In this document: piece after piece, positions 27,705 through 36,453 of the stretch
Numbering within the stretch: the stretch's first letter is position 1
Layout: each line of letters begins with the position of its first letter
Source of the DNA: Sphingobacteriaceae bacterium
GTDB lineage: Bacteria > Bacteroidota > Bacteroidia > B-17B0 > Aurantibacillaceae
Reading direction: 5' to 3'
Assembly (NCBI GenBank): GCA_947480015.1
Contig: CANKBS010000024.1
Coordinates: 1 to 54,913, forward strand
Length of the DNA stretch: 54,913 nt
Made by a program: the position numbers and the translations under genes
Notes under the pieces: model-generated
Told to the model about the DNA's origin: nothing
Databases searched by the model: none
The model's input: only the letters and a program-made list of their open reading frames with translations

Positions 27705-30490
27705 AAATCTTATCCTTATTCGTTAATGGAACCAAACATCAGGTAGTCATAAACGAACACGACACCTTGGTGAAGGTGTTGCGCGAAAAATTAAACTTAA
27801 CCGGCACTAAAATGGGTTGCGAACAAGGCAGCTGTGGAGCCTGTACGGTTATGGTAGATGGCAGAGCGGTTCAAAGCTGCATAACGCCTGCTTTAAAAAT
27901 GGAAGGCTGTTATGTGAGCACCATTGAAGGCATTTCTGAAAAAGATCGTGAACATTTACTCCAAGAAAAATTTGTGCAACATGGGGCTATTCAATGTGGT
28001 TATTGTACACCTGGAATGATTATGACCACCTTGGCCTTTTTAAAAGAAAATCCACATCCCAATCATGAAGAAATTAAAGAAGCCATTTCGGGGAATTTGT
28101 GTCGTTGTACCGGTTACAAAAAAATAATTGAAGCCATTGAAGCCTATGTAAAAGAAATAAATGGCGGGCCAAAACTTGAGAAAAAAACAGTTACCAATAA
28201 ATTTAACATGGTGGGGCATGCTCATCCCTATATGGAGGCTGCTAAAAAGGCCTCCGGCAGAGCCGATTATGCCGATGACATCAAAATTAAAAATGCCCTG
28301 CATTGTAAATTAATCAGAAGCATTTATCCACATGCTAAAATTCTGGCCATTCATACCGAGGCCGCAAAAAATTTGGAAGGCGTAAAAGCCATTGTAAGCG
28401 GAAAAGAACTTCCTATTTCATTTGGTGTACTGCCCATTTCGCAGGATGAAACCGCTATGGCTGTGGATAAAACGCGATACGTGGGTGAGATTGTAGTAGC
28501 CGTAGCTGCTGAAACGGAAGAGATTGCCGAGGCTGCTTGTAAATTAATTAAAATAGATTACGCTCCTTACAAACCATTTTTAGAAATGGACGAATCGGTG
28601 TCGGACGCGGGCGAACATGAAAAAATTCATAAACACACCAAGTTCAATAATAACATTCATAAAAAAGCCGAGCTTCGTTTTGGGGACCAACAACAAGGCT
28701 TAAAAGAAGCTGATCACCGTCTGGAAATGGAATTTAAATTTCAAGGCATCAACCACGGCTTCACCGAACCACATGCAGCTACAGCCTGGTGGGATGAAAA
28801 CGGACTCAGCATCATAACGGCTACCCAAGTGCCGCATTACCTACATCGTTTTTTAGCCAAGGTTCTCGAAACACCCATGAACCGCATCCGTGTCATTAAA
28901 CCATACGTGGGCGGTGGATTTGGTGGCAAGAGCGATCCTTTTCCACATGAAATGATTGTGTCTTATTTATCTAAAGTATGTGACCGTCCAGTTAAAATTC
29001 GTTTTAACCGTGAAGAAGTTTTTTTAACCAATCATGGTAGGCATCCTTCTAAAATGAAAGTGGCGCTTGGCATGACAAACAGTGGCGAAATAAGTGTACT
29101 GGATGCCGACATTGTTATTGACGGTGGGGCTTATGGAAGTTTTGGTGTTGTTACCTCCTATTATAACGGCGTATTATTACAAGCCCCGTATAAAATAAAT
29201 AATTTTGGTTTTAAAACGCTGCGTGTGTATACGAATAAACCGCAATCGGGCGCTATGCGTGGCCACGGCGCAGTGAATTCGCGTTTTGCGGTTGAAACCT
29301 TATTGGATGAAATGGCCCACAAACTTAACATCGACCCTTGCGACATCCGATTTAAGAATTTTCTCGATCACGATACACTAACAGTCGGACATTACCGCAT
29401 CACTTCCAACGGCAGCGCCCTCAGTTTAAAAAAAGTAATGGAGCAATCGAACTGGAAAAATAAATTCGGTAAGCTGGCCTTTGGTCATGGTTATGGCGTG
29501 GCTTGTGGCTTTTTTATTTCCGGCTCTGCCCTACCCATTCATTGGAATGAGTATCCACAATCGGTGGTGCATTTAAAAGTAGACATGGATGGTCGGGTGC
29601 TCATCACCTCGGGAGCCAGCGACATTGGTCAGGGTTCTGACACCATGTTGGCAATTGTTGTTGGCGAGGTATTGGGATTAAGTATGGATAATTTATTTGT
29701 GATTGCAGCCGATACACTTATCACACCCATAGATTTAGGATCTTATTCTTCCCGCGTAACCTTTATGGCAGGCAATGCCGCAAAGATGGCAGCTGAAAAC
29801 TTACGTGAACAAATTTTGGATGCCGTGGTAAAATATACCGGCGTTGAAAAAAGCGAATTAAACTTGGCCAGCGAGCGGGTTTACTCCAACGATCAAAAAG
29901 TAAATTTATCTTGGGTAGAAGCGGTTGAAATGGGTACCCGTTTTGTTGGAGCCTTAAATTCAACGGGACATTATAACTCTCCGAAATTAGGGGGCGATTT
30001 TAAAGGTGCAGGCGCGGGACTCAGTCCATCGTATACCTTTGGTGCTTTGGTGGCAGAAGTGAAAGTGGATGTAGAAACCGGATTTGTAAAAGTGTTGAAT
30101 ATGTGGGGCGCTCACGATTGTGGCAAAGCATTAAATCCATTGGCGGTTGAAGGGCAACTGGAAGGTTCGTGGCACATGGGCTTAGGACAAGCTGTGAGCG
30201 AGGAGATGCGTTATGTGGACGGACTTTTATTGAACGCCAATTTATTAAATTATAAAATCCCAACCTCATTAGACACACCGCCAATACATTCTAACATCAT
30301 TGAAACCATTGATCCGGAAGGACCATTTGGCGCAAAAGAAACGGGCGAAGGAGCTCTGCATCCATCATTACCGGCCATAGCCAACGCTATTTATGATGCA
30401 GTGGGTATTCGCATCACTTCTTTACCAATACGTCCTGAAGAGGTGTTGCGTAAATTAAAAGAAAAACAAAACGAATTAGCGGCTAAGTAA
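27701..30490 (+). CDS. 4-hydroxybenzoyl-CoA reductase, fused 2Fe-2S (HcrC-like) and molybdenum (HcrA-like) subunits
   Basis: 929 residues, close to the sum of the separate small (about 160) and large (about 770) subunits of the Thauera enzyme. Residues 1-155 carry two [2Fe-2S] sites: C40, C45, C48, C60 and C99, C102, C134, C136. Residues 170-925 are the molybdopterin-binding part with VGGGFGGKSD (403-412), SGAMRGHG, and the probable catalytic glutamate E883 in GAKETGEG. Family activity would be reductive removal of the phenolic hydroxyl from 4-hydroxybenzoyl-CoA, using low-potential electrons. The specific substrate rests mainly on the neighbouring HcrB-type subunit and the benzoyl-CoA operon. 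Another member of the xanthine oxidase family acting on a different aryl-CoA cannot be excluded. Confidence 0.85.
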   Translation: MKILSLFVNGTKHQVVINEHDTLVKVLREKLNLTGTKMGCEQGSCGACTVMVDGRAVQSCITPALKMEGCYVSTIEGISEKDREHLLQEKFVQHGAIQCGYCTPGMIMTTLAFLKENPHPNHEEIKEAISGNLCRCTGYKKIIEAIEAYVKEINGGPKLEKKTVTNKFNMVGHAHPYMEAAKKASGRADYADDIKIKNALHCKLIRSIYPHAKILAIHTEAAKNLEGVKAIVSGKELPISFGVLPISQDETAMAVDKTRYVGEIVVAVAAETEEIAEAACKLIKIDYAPYKPFLEMDESVSDAGEHEKIHKHTKFNNNIHKKAELRFGDQQQGLKEADHRLEMEFKFQGINHGFTEPHAATAWWDENGLSIITATQVPHYLHRFLAKVLETPMNRIRVIKPYVGGGFGGKSDPFPHEMIVSYLSKVCDRPVKIRFNREEVFLTNHGRHPSKMKVALGMTNSGEISVLDADIVIDGGAYGSFGVVTSYYNGVLLQAPYKINNFGFKTLRVYTNKPQSGAMRGHGAVNSRFAVETLLDEMAHKLNIDPCDIRFKNFLDHDTLTVGHYRITSNGSALSLKKVMEQSNWKNKFGKLAFGHGYGVACGFFISGSALPIHWNEYPQSVVHLKVDMDGRVLITSGASDIGQGSDTMLAIVVGEVLGLSMDNLFVIAADTLITPIDLGSYSSRVTFMAGNAAKMAAENLREQILDAVVKYTGVEKSELNLASERVYSNDQKVNLSWVEAVEMGTRFVGALNSTGHYNSPKLGGDFKGAGAGLSPSYTFGALVAEVKVDVETGFVKVLNMWGAHDCGKALNPLAVEGQLEGSWHMGLGQAVSEEMRYVDGLLLNANLLNYKIPTSLDTPPIHSNIIETIDPEGPFGAKETGEGALHPSLPAIANAIYDAVGIRITSLPIRPEEVLRKLKEKQNELAAK

Positions 30491-30491
30491 T

Positions 30492-31424
30492 ATGACAGAA
30501 GAAAAAACGTATATCAAAGCCTCCAGCATTCAAGAAGCCCTGCAACTGGCCGAAACCCATAGTTCGCATTGTAAGTTCATTGCAGGTGGTACCGATATGA
30601 TGGTAAATAAATACCAGGGCAATGATACCACACAGCATTTGATTGACATCAGTGGCATTGATGAATTAAAAACAATTCGCAAGGATGACACCTATTTATA
30701 CATTGGATCTTTGGTGCGATTAAGTGATCTTAAAAAGAATTCCGACATCGCCACAGAATTTCCTGTATTGTTGGAAGCCGCTCATGCTGTGGGTTCTCCA
30801 CTTATACGCCAAACAGCTACCTTGGGTGGAAATATATTATGTGAGAATCGTTGTATTTATTTTAATCAATCTGAATGGTGGCGTGAAGCCGTTGGTTATT
30901 GTTTAAAATGCAATGGCAATGTGTGTATTGCTACCGGAGGGAAGAAAGCCTGTTTCTCCGAATTTGCTTCCGACACCGCACCGGCCCTCATCGCTTTAAA
31001 CGCCAAAGTAAAACTGATCGAACCTTCGGGTGAACGCGTGATTGCGCTGGAAGAATTGTTTTCGGGTGATGGCATTAAACCAAAAACCATTGGAACTGAT
31101 TGCCTCATTAAAGAAATTATATTGCCTCGGGGACAAGCCTTTAAAGCCGTATTTAAAAAATTACGCCTGCGTGAAACTTTAGAATTTACGTCTTTAACAA
31201 CAGCCGTTTCCTTAAATAATAAAAATGACCTTCGTATCGTTCTTGGCGGCGTAGATCCGAAACCGGTTTTGGTGAAAGCAAAACTAAATGATAACAAAGA
31301 AGACTTAATCAAAAAAGCCATAAAAGGCGGAAGAGCAGTAGATAACGACATGTTTTCACGCACCTATCGTAGAGATATGATAAGCGTATTTTTAAAAGAA
31401 GCTTTTGCACTACTTAATATATAA
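30492..31424 (+). CDS. hcrB: 4-hydroxybenzoyl-CoA reductase FAD/[4Fe-4S] subunit
   Basis: 310 residues, a CO-dehydrogenase-type FAD subunit: FAD loops AGGTD (31-35) and RQTATLGGNI (106-115). The decisive feature is an inserted cysteine loop after the second FAD motif: C121, C137, C145 and C154, spaced 16, 8 and 9. From memory this is the same spacing as the four [4Fe-4S] ligands of Thauera HcrB (122, 138, 146, 155). In that enzyme the extra cluster passes electrons towards the molybdenum site at very low potential, a trait that marks 4-hydroxybenzoyl-CoA reductase within the xanthine oxidase family. Two further cysteines, C117 and C140, lie in the loop. The gene starts one base after the fused subunit gene ends. 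Confidence 0.9.
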   Translation: MTEEKTYIKASSIQEALQLAETHSSHCKFIAGGTDMMVNKYQGNDTTQHLIDISGIDELKTIRKDDTYLYIGSLVRLSDLKKNSDIATEFPVLLEAAHAVGSPLIRQTATLGGNILCENRCIYFNQSEWWREAVGYCLKCNGNVCIATGGKKACFSEFASDTAPALIALNAKVKLIEPSGERVIALEELFSGDGIKPKTIGTDCLIKEIILPRGQAFKAVFKKLRLRETLEFTSLTTAVSLNNKNDLRIVLGGVDPKPVLVKAKLNDNKEDLIKKAIKGGRAVDNDMFSRTYRRDMISVFLKEAFALLNI

Positions 31425-31426
31425 TT

Positions 31427-31972
31427 ATGGAAACTATAAATGCCTCTCAATTGCTCATGGCAGAGCACGACGTGATTAAAAATGCGGAATCACTAATTAA
31501 CCGCATAAAATTACTTTGGGAAAAAGACCCCGAAAAGTATAAAACCATTGTACTGCGACTGCTGTACTTTTTTAAAGAATACAGCGACAAGTATCATCAT
31601 TACAAAGAAGAGCAGGTGCTCTTTCCGGAAATGATTAATCATCCCGATTTTAAATTAATTGAGATAATTGAAGAACTTGAAGATCACCATGTCATGTTTA
31701 GAGAATATACTCAGGAAATAACGGTGCTGGTGCAACAAAACAGATTTGATGAGGCTCAGAAAATACTTGAAAAATATGTGGACAATTTATTGGATCATAT
31801 TGCCATTGAAGACGATGAACTATTCAGCATGGCCGAACATTTATTTTCGCCGGATGACTATGAAAAAATATATTTTAGATTTAAAGATATTGATGCAGCC
31901 TTAGGTGAGGCTAAAAAACTAGAACTTGAAAAAACGCCCACAGAATTGCTGGGGCTTTTAACTGAGATTTAG
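31427..31972 (+). CDS. Hemerythrin-like (HHE) di-iron protein
   Basis: 181 residues forming a helical bundle with metal-ligand motifs in order: MAEHD near the start, SDKYHHYKEEQVLFPEM (HxxxE, about 55-70), LEDHHVMFREY (about 85-95) and LLDHIAIEDDELF (HxxxEDDE, about 125-137). Such proteins bind oxygen or NO at a non-haem di-iron site. Its start lies 3 bases after hcrB, so it is probably the last gene of the hydroxybenzoyl-CoA reductase operon. An oxygen-protecting or oxygen-sensing role for the very oxygen-sensitive enzymes encoded around it is inferred. It is not RIC/YtfE: the N-terminal ScdA domain is missing. Confidence 0.85.
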   Translation: METINASQLLMAEHDVIKNAESLINRIKLLWEKDPEKYKTIVLRLLYFFKEYSDKYHHYKEEQVLFPEMINHPDFKLIEIIEELEDHHVMFREYTQEITVLVQQNRFDEAQKILEKYVDNLLDHIAIEDDELFSMAEHLFSPDDYEKIYFRFKDIDAALGEAKKLELEKTPTELLGLLTEI

Positions 31973-32027
31973 TTTTAAACGTAAGATAGCCGATGGCATG
32001 GTTACGGCAAACAGCGTATGAAGTTGT

Positions 32028-32474
32028 TTAATAGACTCTTTTTCTAAAATTCACAATACTCTTGCCTGTCCTAATATCATCGCATAAGACCGCGAGTGTT
32101 TTTTGTTTTAAGATTTCTTTGATGCGATGCTTCACTAATTTGTATTCGTTATGAATGGGGCAAGGATCCTTATCGGAACATTTTTTTAGACCAATGCTAC
32201 AACGGTCAAACATATCGTGACCATCAATGGCGATGACAATTTCGAGCAGACTTAATTTATCTGGATTTTTTTTAAGGTAAAAACCACCTTTTGGTCCTTT
32301 CATTGAATCGACCAACTTGTGTTTTGCCAATTGTTGCATGATTTTACTAAGGTATTGCGACGGAATCTCTTGTTCTTTGGCAATTTCTTTAACGCCCACA
32401 TTTTTATTCTCCTTGGCATGGAGTGCAATATGAATCATGGCCTGTAAGCCGTATTCGCACGATTTTGAAAACAT
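32028..32474 (-). CDS. Rrf2-family Fe-S transcription regulator
   Basis: 148 residues. The winged-helix domain (1-70) has the Rrf2 signature (YGLQAMIHIALHA, IPSQYLSKIMQQLAKHKLVDSMKGPKGGF). A cysteine set C92, C99, C105 with H108 follows in the usual cluster loop, close to the IscR ligands (C92, C98, C104, H107), so binding of an Fe-S cluster is likely. Sensing of oxygen, NO or cluster status is the family norm. It lies between the end of the rightward hcr module and the terminator of the leftward bcr operon, with its own start just past that terminator. Regulation of one or both catabolic modules is inferred from position only. Confidence 0.88.
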   Translation of the reverse strand: MFSKSCEYGLQAMIHIALHAKENKNVGVKEIAKEQEIPSQYLSKIMQQLAKHKLVDSMKGPKGGFYLKKNPDKLSLLEIVIAIDGHDMFDRCSIGLKKCSDKDPCPIHNEYKLVKHRIKEILKQKTLAVLCDDIRTGKSIVNFRKRVY

Positions 32475-32490
32475 GCTGCAAATATAAGTT

Positions 32491-32518
32491 TAAAAAAAAA
32501 GCCTCCAAAACGGAGGCT
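32491..32518 (-). terminator. Terminator of the 13-gene benzoyl-CoA operon
   Basis: AGCCTCC (32500-32506) pairs perfectly with GGAGGCT (32512-32518) across AAAAC. Read leftward it ends in a run of nine T. It begins 13 bases after the last gene of the operon and 17 bases before the Rrf2 start codon. Confidence 0.9.
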
Positions 32519-32530
32519 AAGAATTAAGAG

Positions 32531-34528
32531 CTATTTACCTTGGTATTCCACCCTTTGTCCAATCGAACTCAAGCCCAGCATGGCATCCTGAGTGGTAAAA
32601 ATACTAATGAGCTTTTCAAGTTCTGAGGCCGGACCGCGGCCTTCATCGATTAGCGTCTCGGCAAATTGCATAGCCACCGGTGCTTTAAATCGCATCACCT
32701 TAATCAATTTTTCGAGTTCCCCATTTTCGAGATGATTGTTAATGCAATTGCCCTCAAGAATAGTCGTGTAGTTATTGTTTTGATAAAGTTCTGAATATGC
32801 CAGCCATTTTCCAGTACAGCTATGTTTCGAAAAATCAGGTAATGGGCCACCGGCAAGCAAATCAAACATCTCTTCCGAACTAATAATTTTATCTACTAAA
32901 CCAATTTCTTCGGCTTCCTTGGCACTTAAATTTTTACCGCTTAGTACCAAATATTTTGCTAAACCTTTACCCACCTTTTGGGAGGTACGTTGTGTGCCGC
33001 CTAAACCGGGATAAATGCCAATGCCTGTTTCAGGAAAAGCAAGATTTACCTTGTTTAAAGCATAAATTTCATCCGCGCATAAAGCCAGTTCTAATCCACC
33101 TCCCAAGGCCAAACCATTTAATAGTGCAATGACTTTTTTTGGTGAACGATCAATCTTTTCAAAAACATCCTGCCCGTATTTCGTAAAGTTCACAATGTTA
33201 TCAAGCGTTTTATCCTTCATGTTTTTCACGAAAAACCGAATGTCAGCACCAGCCACAAATGCTTTACCCGAGCCCGTAAGAATAATGGTATCTACCGCCA
33301 ATTCTTTTTCAGCTTTTGTAAAACAAGCGTCCAACTGTTTCATAACTTCTTCATTCAAAGCATTCAAATCTTCCGGACGGTTCATTTGAATAATTGCCAG
33401 CTTACCTTTAATGTTGCAAGTAACAAACTCTAAATGCCAGTTCGATTCTGAAATACCTGAAGGCACTTTTTCGTTATACTTAGCGGCATACTGTTCCACC
33501 AAGCGTTTAACTTCCTTCTCACCGTATTTTTGCATCAATTCAACCGGACCTTTTTTCCATTTGAGACCAATTTTTGCACCTTTATTTAAATCAGTGGCTG
33601 AACATACTTTTTCTTCAAGAATTTGCGAGCAAACAAAAAACACAGATCCCAATAAACGTTCATTAATTAATTTTTCCTCTTCAGCAGAATTGGCATAAGT
33701 ACTTTCGTTAATCTCCCAATTCGTTTTAGCTTCTACCTGCTTAACTAAGGGTTGAGCTACCTTGTAGGATGGCCCATATTTCGCAAGTGTTTTTTGTGCA
33801 TGTAAGGCAATGGGAACTCCCGTAGCATTCATCAAAGCAAATGGACCCATACCAATACCAAAGGTTTTCATACAAAGTGTATCAATGGCATGCAAAGGCA
33901 TTTTCACTTCTTCCAATAATCTGCTTGCGTCATTTAGCCAAGGCACAAAAAAACGATTAATTGCAAAACCATAAGCATCTTTGGTATAAATAGGATCTTT
34001 ACCCGCTTGTATTGAAAATTGATAAACCGATTTAGTGGTATTCTCGGCTGTTTTAGCACCGGGAATAATTTCTACCAAACGGTTTTTTGCCGCATGATAA
34101 AAATAATGTAATCCAATAAATCGTTCCGGATAGCTAACAGACTGGGCCAATTCAGTTACTGAAAAGGAAGAGGTGTTGGTTGCCAGAATAGTCGTTGTCG
34201 GCACGCTGTTGCTGAGTTGTTTAAAGAGATTGGTTTTGGCTGTAAAATCCTCATAAATGGCTTCAATAATAATATCGCATTCATTTAAAGCACTCAAATC
34301 GCTGCTGCCTTTTATGTTATCAATGGCCAATGCAACTTGTGCCGCAGTAAAAACTTTTTTTTCGAGACCTTCGTTAAGCACTTTCGTTATGGTAGCTATA
34401 CCCTTGTTCACAAATTCAATGGCGGTATCGGCCAGTACCACACGATAACCTTCCTGCGCAAACTTTTGTGCCAGGGCCGAACCCATGGTGCCGGCGCCCA
34501 CTACGCCCACTGTTCTAATTGTTTTCAT
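32531..34528 (-). CDS. 3-hydroxyacyl-CoA dehydrogenase / enoyl-CoA hydratase fusion
   Basis: 665 residues. Residues 1-370 are an NAD-dependent 3-hydroxyacyl-CoA dehydrogenase: GAGTMG (11-16), and a catalytic H141/E153 pair in HYFYHAAKNRLVEIIPG with the family spacing of 12. Residues 370-665 are an enoyl-CoA hydratase with oxyanion loop FVAGAD (423-428) and both glutamates E479 and E499, spaced 20 as in crotonases. This order is the reverse of FadB/FadJ and is known for archaeal crotonyl-CoA hydratase/3-hydroxybutyryl-CoA dehydrogenases. Here it would oxidise 3-hydroxypimelyl-CoA and possibly convert crotonyl-CoA to acetoacetyl-CoA. It is the last gene of the operon, 17 bases after dch. Confidence 0.9.
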   Translation of the reverse strand: MKTIRTVGVVGAGTMGSALAQKFAQEGYRVVLADTAIEFVNKGIATITKVLNEGLEKKVFTAAQVALAIDNIKGSSDLSALNECDIIIEAIYEDFTAKTNLFKQLSNSVPTTTILATNTSSFSVTELAQSVSYPERFIGLHYFYHAAKNRLVEIIPGAKTAENTTKSVYQFSIQAGKDPIYTKDAYGFAINRFFVPWLNDASRLLEEVKMPLHAIDTLCMKTFGIGMGPFALMNATGVPIALHAQKTLAKYGPSYKVAQPLVKQVEAKTNWEINESTYANSAEEEKLINERLLGSVFFVCSQILEEKVCSATDLNKGAKIGLKWKKGPVELMQKYGEKEVKRLVEQYAAKYNEKVPSGISESNWHLEFVTCNIKGKLAIIQMNRPEDLNALNEEVMKQLDACFTKAEKELAVDTIILTGSGKAFVAGADIRFFVKNMKDKTLDNIVNFTKYGQDVFEKIDRSPKKVIALLNGLALGGGLELALCADEIYALNKVNLAFPETGIGIYPGLGGTQRTSQKVGKGLAKYLVLSGKNLSAKEAEEIGLVDKIISSEEMFDLLAGGPLPDFSKHSCTGKWLAYSELYQNNNYTTILEGNCINNHLENGELEKLIKVMRFKAPVAMQFAETLIDEGRGPASELEKLISIFTTQDAMLGLSSIGQRVEYQGK

Positions 34529-34545
34529 TTTTTAATTAATTAAGA

Positions 34546-35319
34546 TTAACAATTTTCCCAAACCGGTTTACGTTTTTCAAGAAAGGAATTAATTCCCTCA
34601 TTGGCATCTTTGGTTTCCATCAATTGCGTCACATAAATCGTTTCGAGTTGCGGTAAATACTGTGTTAAACGGTTATTAAACTCTACCCTGCAAGCCTTCA
34701 CTGCAAAACGAAGTGATGATGCACTCTTTGGTAAAATATACTCTTCAATCCAAATATCTACTTCTTTCTCCATCACAATGCGATCTTCATATACATTGTT
34801 AAGAAGTCCCAATTGTAGTGCCTCCTGAGCAGGCACTGTTCTTCCACTCATCAAAATTTCTTCGGCGCTGGCATAGCCAATTTTTAATGGCAACAAAATA
34901 GAAGCCGGTGGTGGAAACACGCCCAAAACAATTTCAGGTTGTCCCATTTTTGCGGTAACATCGGCATATAAAAAATTACACATCAATGCCAATTCCATAC
35001 CACCGCCCAAACACTGGCCCGAAATTTTTGCAAGCGTTGGAATACTCAAGTCGCGCATGGTGAAAAACAACTTATGAAAATCGCGCAACATGGCTGCCGC
35101 GTTTTCTTTCTTATGTTCTTCCACACTGGCTCCAAACGAAAAATGTTTGCCCTCACCTTCAAAAGTAATGAGCTTCAAATTGGGTCTCTCCCTATACGAA
35201 TCAAGCAATGTCTGTAATTCAGACATCATCTGAGCATCCAAGATATTTCCTTTACCATCATCCAGTTTAATGCGCGCAATGGAATCATTAAAACTGTAAT
35301 CAACTTTTAATTTTTCCAT
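34546..35319 (-). CDS. dch: Cyclohexa-1,5-diene-1-carbonyl-CoA hydratase
   Basis: 257 residues, the length of known Dch (about 258). It is a crotonase-fold enzyme whose loops match Dch rather than ordinary hydratases: HFSFGASVEEH (59-69), GQCLGGGMELAL (101-112) and MGQPEIVLGVFPPPA (125-139). It adds water to the dienoyl-CoA made by benzoyl-CoA reductase, giving 6-hydroxycyclohex-1-ene-1-carbonyl-CoA. It sits 2 bases downstream of oah in the order had-oah-dch, so the three consecutive lower-pathway steps are cotranscribed. Recognition is by motif memory; an alignment with Thauera Dch would settle it. Confidence 0.9.
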   Translation of the reverse strand: MEKLKVDYSFNDSIARIKLDDGKGNILDAQMMSELQTLLDSYRERPNLKLITFEGEGKHFSFGASVEEHKKENAAAMLRDFHKLFFTMRDLSIPTLAKISGQCLGGGMELALMCNFLYADVTAKMGQPEIVLGVFPPPASILLPLKIGYASAEEILMSGRTVPAQEALQLGLLNNVYEDRIVMEKEVDIWIEEYILPKSASSLRFAVKACRVEFNNRLTQYLPQLETIYVTQLMETKDANEGINSFLEKRKPVWENC

Positions 35320-35321
35320 AA

Positions 35322-36425
35322 CTATACGGTTTCATGTGTTTGGTATTGAGGCGAAATAGCTCGGTGCATCTCATCATTCCATTCATTTCCCTTAGCTAAT
35401 AACTGACGGAGTTTAATAAAATTAATTTCGCGGTCATTTTTAGGTCCATCGTTAAAGGCTTTAAAGCCGGCTTTACCCTCTGTAGTCATGTTTAAAGCCA
35501 ACCACTCGCGTGAACTTTCTTTATTTTTATCCCAGTGTTCTAATTTTTTCTTCCGAACCTCAGTTAAGGTCTTAGCCAAACAATTAGGGAAGGTGTATAA
35601 TAATTTTGCAATGAGTTTATTGGTGACTTCATCTAATTTTGAAAGATCGACTTCACCTTTTGCCATGAGTTCTTTTCCTTTGGCCAATGCCTCACCACTT
35701 TTCATCGCACCAAATATAATGCGACCATACTCATCGGCGTAATTTGTAATGTTTACCAATGGATTCGGAATAAATTTACCATCTACTTTTAAAGCCGGGG
35801 CAATGTCGGTGATGAGTCCCACTTGTAAGGCCTGATGAGCTGTCCAGGGCTCACACAAGGTGAGTGAATTCATGGCACGTTCAATGCCAACATAGAGATG
35901 TAAAAAATCGGTAGAGCCGCCAATGGCTGCAGAACCGTGTTTAGGGCCGGCTTGTCCAAAACGTGCCAGGTCGGAAGCTACCGTGAAATCGCAGGCCATT
36001 CCTATTTCTTGTCCACCACCAATGCGCATGCCATTCACACGACAAACCACGGGCTTTTCACATTTTAAAATGGCGCTCACCATATCATTAAACAAACGCA
36101 TGTATTGCGAATACTCTTGTGGATTACCGGCATAGTATTCGGCATATTCTTTGGTATTTCCTCCGGTGCAAAAGGCTTTGTCCTCCGTACCGGTGAATAC
36201 AACGGCCACAACCGAGCGGTCGTTAGAGGCTTCACCAAAAGCTAAAATAATTTCTTTTACCGCCGTGGTGGTATACGAATTATATTGTTTAGGATTGTTT
36301 AAAATAATCCAGGCATTATAAAGGTCTTTAACCGGCTGTCCGCTTTGATCCAAACAAGGACGTTTTTCAAATAAAATATCTGTGTAAGTGTGTGCTACCA
36401 GATTGTGACTTTTTAACTGTGTCAT
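35322..36425 (-). CDS. oah: 6-oxocyclohex-1-ene-1-carbonyl-CoA hydrolase
   Basis: 367 residues. This is the very conserved ring-opening enzyme used as a marker of anaerobic benzoyl-CoA degradation (Oah/BamA/BadI-type crotonase; BamA is the Geobacter name). Marker stretches are present: LYNAWIILNNPKQYNSYTTT (35-54), FCTGGNTKEYAEYYAGNP (85-102), NGMRIGGGQEIGMACD (131-146) and FGQAGPKHGSAAIGG (156-170). It adds water twice and cleaves the ring to 3-hydroxypimelyl-CoA. It is longer than standard crotonases (about 260), as expected for this family. R. palustris BadI belongs to a different branch of the pathway, so this gene indicates the Thauera/Geobacter-type lower pathway. Confidence 0.95.
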   Translation of the reverse strand: MTQLKSHNLVAHTYTDILFEKRPCLDQSGQPVKDLYNAWIILNNPKQYNSYTTTAVKEIILAFGEASNDRSVVAVVFTGTEDKAFCTGGNTKEYAEYYAGNPQEYSQYMRLFNDMVSAILKCEKPVVCRVNGMRIGGGQEIGMACDFTVASDLARFGQAGPKHGSAAIGGSTDFLHLYVGIERAMNSLTLCEPWTAHQALQVGLITDIAPALKVDGKFIPNPLVNITNYADEYGRIIFGAMKSGEALAKGKELMAKGEVDLSKLDEVTNKLIAKLLYTFPNCLAKTLTEVRKKKLEHWDKNKESSREWLALNMTTEGKAGFKAFNDGPKNDREINFIKLRQLLAKGNEWNDEMHRAISPQYQTHETV

Positions 36426-36453
36426 GATGTGATGATTTAATTTCTGTAATTGA

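Noticed and set aside
26281-31424. Xanthine dehydrogenase for purine use
   Set aside because: The FAD subunit has the four-cysteine insert of 4-hydroxybenzoyl-CoA reductase, and no purine genes are near.
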